Assembly (NCBI RefSeq): GCF_945890115.1
Contig: NZ_CAMDCK010000008.1
Coordinates: 45,140 to 109,139 of the forward strand
Length of the DNA: 64,000 bases
Source: Sphingorhabdus sp. EL138
GTDB lineage: Bacteria; Pseudomonadota; Alphaproteobacteria; Sphingomonadales; Sphingomonadaceae
Reading direction: 5' to 3'
The translations under genes and the position numbers were made by a program. The notes below the pieces were generated by a model. The model was not told where the DNA came from. It saw nothing but the letters and a program-made list of their open reading frames with translations, and searched no databases. Shown in pieces: positions 56,980 to 64,000 of this stretch. Each line of letters opens with the position of its first letter. Positions within the stretch are counted from its first letter, which is position 1.

Positions 56980-58100
56980 TGCCCATGGAATCGCCAAATA
57001 TTGTTGTGACTGTCCTCGCGTTTCTTGCGTTGATCGGCAGTCTGGTTGTTGTTCACGAACTTGGCCATTATTTCGTCGGCCGCTGGTTTGGCGTGAAGGC
57101 GGAGAAATTCTCGATTGGCTTTGGCCCTCAAATTTGGGGCCGGGTAGACAAGCGCGGAACGCTATGGCGCATTGGCCTGCTGCCTTTGGGCGGCTTTGTC
57201 CAATTCGCAGGCGATATGAATCCCGCCAGCCAAGCCGACGAAGGCTGGAAGCAGTTGCCAGATGAGGAGCGCAACCAGACGTTCCAGTCCAAGACATTGT
57301 GGCAACGTGCGTTGATTGTCTTTGCCGGGCCAGCGGTCAATTTCATCTTGGCCATCCTGATCGCGATGGGTTTCCTGTTGGCGTTTGGGAAATCGGTGAC
57401 GCCACCTGTAGTTGACGTTGTGCAGCCCAATAGTGCGGCTGCGGTGGCGGGCCTGATGGAAGGAGACCGCATCCTCACTTTGAATGGCCGGACCATCGAG
57501 ACATTCGACCAAATGGCGCAAGAAATTGTGATGATCCCCAACGAACAGGTTGTGATAGAAATCGAACGCGACGGCGCAGCCATGACAAAGCAGGCCAAGG
57601 TCGCTGCGGCTATCGAAGTTGATCGTTTCGGCAATGAATATCGTATTGGTCGGCTCGGCGTTGGGGCCAGTAAATTGGAAGTCCGCGAAGTGGGCCTGCT
57701 TGAGGCACCTTGGGCTGCGGTTGTTCAAACGGGCAATATCTTGCGGCAGCAGGTGATTGGCCTTGGTCAGATTATTTCAGGTCGTCGGCCAATTTCCGAA
57801 CTTGGCGGTCCGTTGAAAATCGCAAAAGTATCTGGTGAGGCGATGAGCCTTGGTATTTTAACATTCATTAGCCTTGCTGCGTTGATCTCGATTAACTTGG
57901 GGTTCATCAATCTGCTGCCAATCCCGATGCTCGATGGAGGGCATTTGTTGCTCTACGCCGTGGAAGCTGTGCGTCGGCGTCCAGCCACGCCAGTTGTGCA
58001 GGAGTGGGCTTTTCGTGCAGGATTTGCGATGCTGGCGGCATTTATGATAATGGTAACATTCAACGACCTTGCCTCTTTCGGTCTTTTCGAAAGCGGTTGA
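56979..58100 (+). CDS. rseP: Site-2 zinc metalloprotease RseP
   Basis: RseP cuts anti-sigma factors and leftover signal peptides within the membrane. The 373-residue protein has the HExxH zinc site in VVVHELGHYFVGRWFGVK, a PDZ domain (about 115-215, VVDVVQPNSAAAVAGLMEGD), and the third zinc ligand in NLLPIPMLDGGHLLLYA, with four membrane helices. Two ATGs (56979, 56985) are possible; the first overlaps the dxr stop. Confidence 0.94.
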   Translation: MPMESPNIVVTVLAFLALIGSLVVVHELGHYFVGRWFGVKAEKFSIGFGPQIWGRVDKRGTLWRIGLLPLGGFVQFAGDMNPASQADEGWKQLPDEERNQTFQSKTLWQRALIVFAGPAVNFILAILIAMGFLLAFGKSVTPPVVDVVQPNSAAAVAGLMEGDRILTLNGRTIETFDQMAQEIVMIPNEQVVIEIERDGAAMTKQAKVAAAIEVDRFGNEYRIGRLGVGASKLEVREVGLLEAPWAAVVQTGNILRQQVIGLGQIISGRRPISELGGPLKIAKVSGEAMSLGILTFISLAALISINLGFINLLPIPMLDGGHLLLYAVEAVRRRPATPVVQEWAFRAGFAMLAAFMIMVTFNDLASFGLFESG

Positions 58101-58200
58101 GGGCATTGCATACTTGATTGCGCGCGCTGCATGGGGCAGGGACGCAAAACTATTCTATCGGCAATATGCCATCGCCCAGTGGGGGCGGACATCAGATCGG

Positions 58201-60876
58201 ATGACAATGAAAAGTAGACCTCGCGGCAACTTCAAAAGCTTTGGCATATATTTGTTGGGCTCGACGGCGCTTGCCGCGACGGGTTCCATGACTCCCGCTT
58301 TGGCGCAGACCGCAACGGCGACGCCCGCTGCGCAGTCTGAGGCAGCTGCACCCGCTGAAACCATTCAATCCATCACTGTTGTTGGCACGCAACGACTCGA
58401 AGCCGATACCGTTCGATCATATATCCGCTTACGCACGGGGCAGCCATGGACGCAGGTCTCTGCTGACCAAGCGTTGAAGGATCTGTATGCGACCGAATTG
58501 TTCGCGGATGTTGCTGTCCGCAATAACGCTGGCGCAGTTGTTATTGAGGTGCGCGAAAACCCAGTGGTGAACCGCATCATTCTTGAAGGCAATAAGCGCA
58601 TCAAGAATGACAAAATTGAACCAGAAATCAAACTTGCGCCGCGCCAGATTTATTCGCGATCCAAAGTGCGCGCCGATGTTGCGCGCATTGTTGAACTCTA
58701 CAAGCGTCAGGGGCGATTTGCGGCGGTCGTTGAGCCTAAATTGGTTCAGCTCGACCAAAACCGCGTAGACATTGTTTTCGAAATTACCGAAGGGCCAAAG
58801 TCCAAGGTTCAGCAGATCAACATCATCGGCAACGACAAGTTTTCCGATGGCCAGCTGCGTGGCGAGATGGTCACGAAGCAGGCGCGTTTCTACCGGTTTT
58901 TCAGCTCCGGCACCAGCTATGACCCGGACCGCTTGGCGTTCGACCAACAAAAGCTGCGTCAATTTTACCTGACACAAGGCTATGCCGATTTCCGCGTTGT
59001 TTCCGCAGTCGCCGAACTGACGCCTGATAAGCAGGACTTCATCATCACTTATGTGGTGGAAGAGGGTGACCGGTATAAATTTGGTGACGTCAAGGTTGAT
59101 AGCCAAATTCGCGATTTTGATTCAGAGCGGCTGACGACGACTTTGCGCATGAAAAAAGGCGACTGGTATGACGCCAAGATGGTGGAAGACACCGTCGAAA
59201 GCCTCTCGGAAACCGCAGGTTTGTTTGGCTATGCCTTTGCCGACGTAAACCCTGATTTCCAGCGGGATAAAGATACGCTGACTATGGGCATTACGTTCAA
59301 CGTGGCGGAATCTCCGCGCGTGTTTGTGGAACGGATCGACATTAACGGCAACACGCTGACGCATGATAAGGTTGTCCGCCGCGAATTCCGCCTGAACGAA
59401 GGTGATGCGTTTAATAGCATTCAGGTAAAGCGGACCGCAGAACGTATTAAATCGCTCGGATATTTTCAGGAAGACCTTGAAGTCGAACAGGCGCAGGGCA
59501 GTGCGCCCGACCGCATCATCCTGTCCACCAATGTCGAGGAAAAAGCGACGGGCGAATTGTCCTTGTCCGCAGGTTTCTCCTCGATTGAAAACTTCATTTT
59601 CCAAGGTTCGATCAAGCAACGCAACTTCCGCGGCTTGGGTCAAGAATTGCGGACGAATATTTCGTATTCATCTTATTCAAAATCAGCGGAAATTGGCTTT
59701 ACCGAACCTTATTTGTTTGATCGTTCGATTGCCGTTTCGGGCGACATTTTCCGTCGGGATTTAAACAGCTTCAACTTCTTCAACAACCAACGCAACACGA
59801 CCTATGAGCAAGCCACAACAGGTTTGCAGGTGCGCGTTGGTGTGCCCGTCAATGAATTCATTTATTTTCAGGTGCGTTACGGCTTGAGCCAAGATGATAT
59901 TTCACTTGATGAGAACACCTTCTTCTCTGACCCGGATGGCTTCGGCCCGCTTCCACCGTCGTGCGACCCGATCATTGCCGGACGTTTTCTGTGCGATGCG
60001 CTGGGTAAGCGTTTGACGTCCTCCATTGGTTACACGTTGCTTTATGATGATCGTGACAACCGCATCCGCCCGACACGCGGCCAAAGCATCGGCTTAAGCC
60101 AAGACATTGCCGGGCTTGGCGGTGATGTTAAGTATATTAAAACGCGCATTAACGCAGACAAATTTTGGAAGCCCTTCGGTAATTTCATTTTCGGATTGTC
60201 GTTTGAAGGTGGCTATATCCACTCGTTGGAAGACCGCGGTTTGACCTCTCAGGGTATTGACGATGTTCGACTGACCGACCGTTTCTATCTGGGTGAGCCG
60301 CAAATGCGCGGGTTCGACATTCGCGGCATCGGCCCACGTGTGCAGCGTGTGTTCTTCGAAGGTCAGGTCGTAAACGGGTTGGCCGTTAATACGCCACTGA
60401 CGGATCGCAACCAGATCCAGGATGATGCTATTGGCGGACGTTTCTATTATCTTGGCCGTGCCGAACTACAAATTCCGCTGGGCAGCGGCGCAAGAGAGCT
60501 GGGCTTACGTCCTTCCTTGTTCGTCGATGTGGGTTCTGTGTTTGATGTGACACGTCCCATTTTACAGACGGTGGCGCAGCGCGAAGTGCTGGCGAACGGC
60601 ACGCAAGGCGCTCCATTATATTATTTTGTGGATTCCGCTGGCGCGCTTCAAACATCCACCACGGCTATCAATGCCGATGGCTCGACCCGGGTTGCCGCGC
60701 TGCGTTTCGAAGAGCGCTTTTTCGGCGACAGTTGGAAACCGCGCTTGTCGGTTGGCTTTGGCGTCAACTGGAATTCACCTTTTGGTCCGTTCAGAATCGA
60801 TATAGCCCGCGCTCTGCTCAAGCAGGAGGGTGACGACACCAAATTATTTACATTCAACGTAGGAACGCAATTCTAA
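58201..60876 (+). CDS. bamA: Outer membrane protein assembly factor BamA
   Basis: BamA inserts beta-barrel proteins in the outer membrane. From ATG 58201 it has 891 residues: a signal peptide (LLGSTALAATGSMTPALAQ), five POTRA domains over about residues 55-460 (first begins IQSITVVGTQRLEADTVRSY), and the Omp85 barrel with the final strand ending in the aromatic residue Phe (LFTFNVGTQF). The frame is open 44 codons further, into the rseP 3' end. It overlaps the next gene's ATG by one base. Confidence 0.96.
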   Translation: MTMKSRPRGNFKSFGIYLLGSTALAATGSMTPALAQTATATPAAQSEAAAPAETIQSITVVGTQRLEADTVRSYIRLRTGQPWTQVSADQALKDLYATELFADVAVRNNAGAVVIEVRENPVVNRIILEGNKRIKNDKIEPEIKLAPRQIYSRSKVRADVARIVELYKRQGRFAAVVEPKLVQLDQNRVDIVFEITEGPKSKVQQINIIGNDKFSDGQLRGEMVTKQARFYRFFSSGTSYDPDRLAFDQQKLRQFYLTQGYADFRVVSAVAELTPDKQDFIITYVVEEGDRYKFGDVKVDSQIRDFDSERLTTTLRMKKGDWYDAKMVEDTVESLSETAGLFGYAFADVNPDFQRDKDTLTMGITFNVAESPRVFVERIDINGNTLTHDKVVRREFRLNEGDAFNSIQVKRTAERIKSLGYFQEDLEVEQAQGSAPDRIILSTNVEEKATGELSLSAGFSSIENFIFQGSIKQRNFRGLGQELRTNISYSSYSKSAEIGFTEPYLFDRSIAVSGDIFRRDLNSFNFFNNQRNTTYEQATTGLQVRVGVPVNEFIYFQVRYGLSQDDISLDENTFFSDPDGFGPLPPSCDPIIAGRFLCDALGKRLTSSIGYTLLYDDRDNRIRPTRGQSIGLSQDIAGLGGDVKYIKTRINADKFWKPFGNFIFGLSFEGGYIHSLEDRGLTSQGIDDVRLTDRFYLGEPQMRGFDIRGIGPRVQRVFFEGQVVNGLAVNTPLTDRNQIQDDAIGGRFYYLGRAELQIPLGSGARELGLRPSLFVDVGSVFDVTRPILQTVAQREVLANGTQGAPLYYFVDSAGALQTSTTAINADGSTRVAALRFEERFFGDSWKPRLSVGFGVNWNSPFGPFRIDIARALLKQEGDDTKLFTFNVGTQF

Positions 60877-61577
60877 TGAAAATTCGTAAAAACATTCTAG
60901 CCGCAGCCTTTTTGTCAGTAGCTGCCATTTCGGCACCAGCGTCTGCCCAAGTTGCAGGCATCGCTACCGCTGACACGGCAGTTGCAATCACCCGTTCAAA
61001 GGCGCTTGGCACAGCCTATCAGCAAATCGGCACGCAATACGCCCCCGTGGCGCAGCAGTTGCAAGCCAAGCGGGTAGAGATCAACAATCTGAACGCGCAG
61101 CTTGATATCAACAAGGACAAGGAACTGACGCAGGCCGAGATTGACGTCGCGATTAAGGCGAATAGCCCCTTGCTGAAGCAGATCGACACAAAGCAGATGG
61201 AACTGAACACACTTCAGGATCCTATCGTGCTTGCGCAGCTTTATGCCGTTGAACAGATTGCGTTGAAATATGACGCTGCACAGCAAGCCGTCATTACCGC
61301 CAAGAAAATCAATGTCATCCTTGCGCCCGATGCGTTTGTGTGGGCTCCAGATGCCGTCGATGTGACTGCCGCGATCACGGCTGAATTGGACAAGGCCGTT
61401 CCATCAGCGACGATCACGCCGCCCGCCGGCTGGCGTCCGTCGCGCCAGATTGGCGCCTTATATCAGCAGATTCAGCAGTTGATTAACGCCGCAACGCAGC
61501 AGGCCCAAGCGGCTGCGGCTGCGGCTGCGCAGGCACGTCCAGCTGCGGCACCAGCAGCGCAGCCTGAAAGCCGCTAG
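60876..61577 (+). CDS. skp: OmpH/Skp-family periplasmic chaperone
   Basis: Skp holds unfolded outer-membrane proteins for BamA. The 233-residue protein has a signal peptide ([20 protein letters not shown], cut after ASA) and a helical, coiled-coil-like body ([20 protein letters not shown]). The C-terminus is rich in Ala and Gln (about 30 residues) and unusually long compared with the ~160-residue E. coli form. It starts at the bamA stop (TAATG) and is followed by fabZ. Confidence 0.88.
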   Translation: MKIRKNILAAAFLSVAAISAPASAQVAGIATADTAVAITRSKALGTAYQQIGTQYAPVAQQLQAKRVEINNLNAQLDINKDKELTQAEIDVAIKANSPLLKQIDTKQMELNTLQDPIVLAQLYAVEQIALKYDAAQQAVITAKKINVILAPDAFVWAPDAVDVTAAITAELDKAVPSATITPPAGWRPSRQIGALYQQIQQLINAATQQAQAAAAAAAQARPAAAPAAQPESR

Positions 61578-61582
61578 ACTTT

Positions 61583-62044
61583 ATGTCCGGGGGCGATTTC
61601 AGCAATTTTGACGTACGCCGGGTCATGGCGGTGCTTCCGCACCGTTACCCCATGCTTTTGGTCGACCGCGTAGAGGAGCTTGTCGTTGACGAGCGTATTT
61701 GCGCGGTCAAGGCCGTGACCATGAATGAAGGGTTTTTTCAGGGGCACTTTCCGGGAAGACCCATCATGCCGGGTGTTATGATTGTCGAGGCACTGGCCCA
61801 AGCGGCTGGCGTGTTGGCGATGGAAAGCCTTGGGTTGATCGGTTCGGGCAAGCTTGTGTATTTCATGTCGATTGACAATGCCAAATTCCGTGCGCCCGTT
61901 GAGCCAGGATGCTTGTTGCATTTGCACGTTGAATTTGTGCAGAAACGTGCCCGGGTATGCAAATTTGCCGGACGCGCCATGGTTGGCGACCAAATCGCTG
62001 CTGAGGCCGAATTTATGGCAATGATTGCCGAGCCACCTGCTTGA
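61583..62044 (+). CDS. fabZ: 3-hydroxyacyl-ACP dehydratase FabZ
   Basis: FabZ dehydrates 3-hydroxyacyl-ACP in fatty acid synthesis. The 153-residue protein has the hot-dog-fold motifs [11 protein letters not shown], the catalytic His in [20 protein letters not shown], and the expected Glu in that helix. In many proteobacteria lpxD lies before fabZ and lpxA after it; neither is present here. Confidence 0.96.
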   Translation: MSGGDFSNFDVRRVMAVLPHRYPMLLVDRVEELVVDERICAVKAVTMNEGFFQGHFPGRPIMPGVMIVEALAQAAGVLAMESLGLIGSGKLVYFMSIDNAKFRAPVEPGCLLHLHVEFVQKRARVCKFAGRAMVGDQIAAEAEFMAMIAEPPA

Positions 62045-62159
62045 TGAGGCATAAGGGTAAATAGCACAGAGTTGTTAATCCGCCACACCCGCGTTCTGCA
62101 ATATTTCCATGTTGCTATCGCGCCCGCTCCCCGCTATGCGCGGCGCTTCCGAATTTAGG

Positions 62160-62182
62160 GTTACCGGTCGGAAACCGGTGAC
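62160..62182 (+). promoter_or_regulatory. Leader hairpin before rpmE
   Basis: GTTACCGGT (62160-62168) pairs with ACCGGTGAC (62174-62182) over 9 bp, with one G-U pair, around the loop CGGAA. It ends 18 bases before the rpmE ATG, just upstream of the AAAGGA Shine-Dalgarno. The position suits autogenous control of L31 translation. Confidence 0.45.
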
Positions 62183-62200
62183 TGAACAAAGGATTTATGT

Positions 62201-62428
62201 ATGAAAGCCGACATTCACCCCGATTATCACATGATCAAGGTGCAGATGACCGATGGCACCATCTTCGAAACGCGCTCCACTTGGGGCAAGGAAGGTGACA
62301 CCCTCGCTCTGGATATCGATCCGACATCGCACCCTGCATGGACCGGCGGTTCGGGCCGTATGCTTGACACTGGTGGCCGCGTTGCTCAGTTTAACAAGCG
62401 TTTTGGCGGCCTCAGCCTCAAAAAATAA
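62201..62428 (+). CDS. rpmE: 50S ribosomal protein L31
   Basis: L31 bridges the ribosomal subunits. The 75-residue protein begins [20 protein letters not shown] and contains no cysteine, so it is the zinc-independent form rather than the C+ form with a Cys4 site. An AAAGGA Shine-Dalgarno precedes it, and a hairpin lies in its leader. Confidence 0.95.
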   Translation: MKADIHPDYHMIKVQMTDGTIFETRSTWGKEGDTLALDIDPTSHPAWTGGSGRMLDTGGRVAQFNKRFGGLSLKK

Positions 62429-62435
62429 GATTTTC

Positions 62436-62463
62436 CATGTGCCGGGCGAAGGCTCGGCACATG
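62436..62463 (+). terminator. Hairpin after rpmE
   Basis: CATGTGCCGGGC (62436-62447) pairs with GGCTCGGCACATG (around 62451-62463), with one G-U pair and a short GAA loop. It lies 7 bases after the rpmE stop. The T-run is absent (ACAAATTT follows), so it may be a Rho-assisted or bidirectional end. Confidence 0.5.
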
Positions 62464-62524
62464 ACAAATTTACGGTCTAAGATGAGACCGAAAAACGGGA
62501 TCGCGCCTGCCTCAGTGGCGCTAT

Positions 62525-62602
62525 GGCGACCGTAGCTCAGTTGGTTAGAGCGCTGGTTTGTGGTACCAGAGGTCGGGGGTTCAAGACCCCTCGGTCGCCC
62601 CA
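62525..62602 (+). tRNA. tRNA-His (GTG anticodon)
   Basis: The cloverleaf is complete: acceptor GCGACCG (62526-62532) pairs with CGGTCGC (62592-62598). The D-arm has AGCTCAGTTGGTTAGAGC, the anticodon arm is CTGGT/ACCAG with loop TTGTGGT (anticodon GTG), and the T-arm is GGGGGTTCAAGACCCC. A genomic G-1 (62525) opposite C73, the identity mark of tRNA-His, is encoded, and so is the CCA end (62600-62602). Confidence 0.97.
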
Positions 62603-62636
62603 TTTCTCCCACGCCAAAATCTATGTGACATTTGCG

Positions 62637-62657
62637 AGGCGTAATATTATTACGCCT
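62637..62657. promoter_or_regulatory. 21-bp inverted repeat upstream of the leucine-dehydrogenase-like gene
   Basis: The 10-base arms AGGCGTAATA and TATTACGCCT are perfect complements around a single central base. A third half-site CGTAATAT follows at 62661-62668. It lies about 57 bases before the ATG at 62714, and the AT-rich core resembles operators bound by Lrp/AsnC-type or other dimeric regulators. Confidence 0.55.
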
Positions 62658-62713
62658 GCACGTAATATGATTCCGAACGCCGAAGGGCGATTTGTCGCAC
62701 AAGGATATATACC

Positions 62714-63745
62714 ATGCCCGCCATTTGGGACCTGCCTGATTTTGATTCGCACGAGGCTGTGCACGTCTTTGACGACCGCGTGACTGGGCTAAGGGCGGTT
62801 ATCGCTGTGCATTCTACTCATTTGGGGCCAGCAGCAGGCGGAACGCGTTTTTGGCATTATGCCGATTCTCAGGCCGCGATTACAGATGCGCTGCGTCTGT
62901 CGCGCGGCATGAGCTACAAAAACGCACTGGCGGGGCTTTCTGCCGGCGGTGGCAAAGCGGTCATTCTTGCGAACCCGCAGCGCACCAAAAAGCAGGATAT
63001 GCTCGACGCATTTGCTCGCGCGGTGGACTCGCTCGGCGGGCAATATATCACGGCGCAGGATGTCGGCATGTCAGAGGCAGACATGGTTTCTTTGTCGAAG
63101 GTTACGCCGCACGTTGCCGGATTGCCGGAGCAAGGCGGCGATCCGGGTCCTTATACAGCGCGCGGTGTGTATCTTGGCGTTCAGGCCGCGGCAAAGCATG
63201 CACTTGGTGCCGACAGATTGTCTGGTGTCCATGTCGCCATTCAGGGCGTTGGCAGCGTTGGCGGCGGTCTGGCGCGTTATTTGGCGCAGCAAGGGGCCAA
63301 GCTCACATTGGCCGATGTCGATGCGCAACGTGCCGCCGATCTGGCTGCGGAACTTGGCGGCAATAGCGTCCCTGCCGACGCGATCATGACCGTCGATGCA
63401 GACATCTTCAGTCCCTGCGCTTTGGGGGCCATACTTACGCTAGCCAGCGTGCACGCCTTAAAAGTGCGCGCGGTTGCTGGCGGGGCGAACAACCAATTGG
63501 CCTTAGGGCCCGAGGGCCGACTGCTGGCGGATAGGGGCATCCTTTACGCGCCTGATTATGTCATCAACGCAGGCGGCATTATCAACGTGTTACGCCATAT
63601 CGAAAATGCCGATGATGCGGAAATCAACCGTCGCATTGATGCCATTCCGGATCGTCTTTCCGCCATCTGGACTGAAAGCGATTCGACCAACAGAACGCCA
63701 GCCGAAGTTGCCGACAATATGGCACAAAAGCTTATTGGCAGATGA
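62714..63745 (+). CDS. Leu/Glu/Phe/Val dehydrogenase
   Basis: Amino-acid dehydrogenases of this family deaminate branched-chain or aromatic amino acids with NAD. The 343-residue protein has HLGPAAGGTRFWHY, the two catalytic Lys region MSYKNALAGLSAGGGKAVI, and the NAD-binding IQGVGSVGGGLARYL. The length matches leucine dehydrogenase more than the ~450-residue glutamate enzyme; the exact substrate is not settled by sequence. An inverted repeat lies upstream, and ccmC follows. Confidence 0.87.
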   Translation: MPAIWDLPDFDSHEAVHVFDDRVTGLRAVIAVHSTHLGPAAGGTRFWHYADSQAAITDALRLSRGMSYKNALAGLSAGGGKAVILANPQRTKKQDMLDAFARAVDSLGGQYITAQDVGMSEADMVSLSKVTPHVAGLPEQGGDPGPYTARGVYLGVQAAAKHALGADRLSGVHVAIQGVGSVGGGLARYLAQQGAKLTLADVDAQRAADLAAELGGNSVPADAIMTVDADIFSPCALGAILTLASVHALKVRAVAGGANNQLALGPEGRLLADRGILYAPDYVINAGGIINVLRHIENADDAEINRRIDAIPDRLSAIWTESDSTNRTPAEVADNMAQKLIGR

Positions 63746-63794
63746 TCGCAAATCCGTTGGCGTAAGGCTTTTGCGGTGCTAAAGGCGCTGCTTA

Positions 63795-64000
63795 ATGATG
63801 CATCTCTTTGCCAATCCTGCCCGATTCTTGCGTATCGCAAAGCCGCTCACCCCAGCATTATTTTGGCCAGGGATCATGCTCGTGCTCGGCGCTTGCATTT
63901 GGGGTGTGTTTTTTACGCCAACAGAACGTCTCATGGGCGATACTGTTAAGATCATCTTCGTACATGTTCCCGCCGCTTGGCTGGGCATGGGGGGGTGGAC
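63795..64000 (+). CDS. ccmC: Heme exporter protein CcmC, N-terminal part
   Basis: CcmC passes heme to CcmE during cytochrome c maturation in the inner membrane. Sixty-eight residues are visible before the window ends: FANPARFLRIAKPLTPALFW, a first membrane helix (GIMLVLGACIWGVFF), then IIFVHVPAAWLGMGGW, the start of the conserved heme-handling region. ATG at 63795 and at 63798 are both possible. It is 49 bases after the dehydrogenase gene. Confidence 0.85.
   Translation, partial: MMHLFANPARFLRIAKPLTPALFWPGIMLVLGACIWGVFFTPTERLMGDTVKIIFVHVPAAWLGMGGW

Overview
This window is a 64-kb stretch of core chromosome from an alphaproteobacterium, most likely a member of the Sphingomonadales (Sphingopyxis/Sphingorhabdus-like). 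The reasons are a GTTC-N7-GTTC LexA box before recA, a chvI-chvG-hprK-rapZ-EIIA-HPr cluster divergent from pckA, a short HPr kinase, a non-catalytic dihydroorotase next to pyrB, and a bamA-skp-fabZ block without lpxD, lpxA or lpxB, which fits a lineage that uses glycosphingolipids instead of LPS. Coding density is high, many junctions are ATGA or TGATG overlaps, and no transposase, integrase, phage gene or CRISPR array is visible.

Layout. 1-9 kb: the end of an Hda/DnaA-like gene, rnd, aspS, ppk2, greB, a lytic transglycosylase, dapA-smpB-DUF2062. 8.8-9.5 kb: a gap with a small membrane-protein gene and the decayed 3' end of a cckA-type hybrid kinase. 9.5-18 kb: recA (SOS regulated), a ureohydrolase, a GST, alaS, a KefB-type antiporter, icd. 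18-21 kb: psd-pssA-rmuC. 21-28 kb: a seven-gene minus-strand operon (ChvI/ChvG two-component system, HprK, RapZ, EIIA, HPr, SpoU methyltransferase) divergent from pckA. 28-38 kb: a truncated NfeD-like gene, an M28 peptidase, guaB-rsmB-TPR, rppH and an esterase, a YdjM-like protein with a photolyase. 38-44.6 kb: purF with an SDR gene, hisI, and DUF3089-ruvX-pyrB-pyrC'. 44.8-50 kb: SRP RNA, dnaX-ybaB, lon, hup. 50.9-62 kb: rpsB-tsf-pyrH-frr-uppS-cdsA-dxr-rseP-bamA-skp-fabZ. 62-64 kb: rpmE, tRNA-His, a leucine-type dehydrogenase and the start of ccmC.

Several genes work together. ChvG/ChvI with HprK, EIIA and HPr form a regulatory, non-transporting PTS that in related bacteria links envelope stress to carbon metabolism; pckA sits across the divergent intergenic region behind an 18-bp perfect palindrome. 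The rpsB-to-fabZ block joins translation (S2, EF-Ts, RRF), UMP kinase, isoprenoid and phospholipid precursors, and outer-membrane protein assembly.

The non-coding material is the most unusual part. Three hairpin-ended elements of one design (42.8, 37.7 and 51.8 kb, the last between rpsB and tsf) show compensatory base changes in their stems. There is also a 26-bp perfect inverted repeat at 35.1 kb, operator-like palindromes before pckA, the M28 peptidase gene and the leucine dehydrogenase gene, and candidate structured leaders before rpsB and rpmE. I see no clearly new multi-gene system. The best leads are the apparent loss of cckA next to recA and the hairpin-element family.
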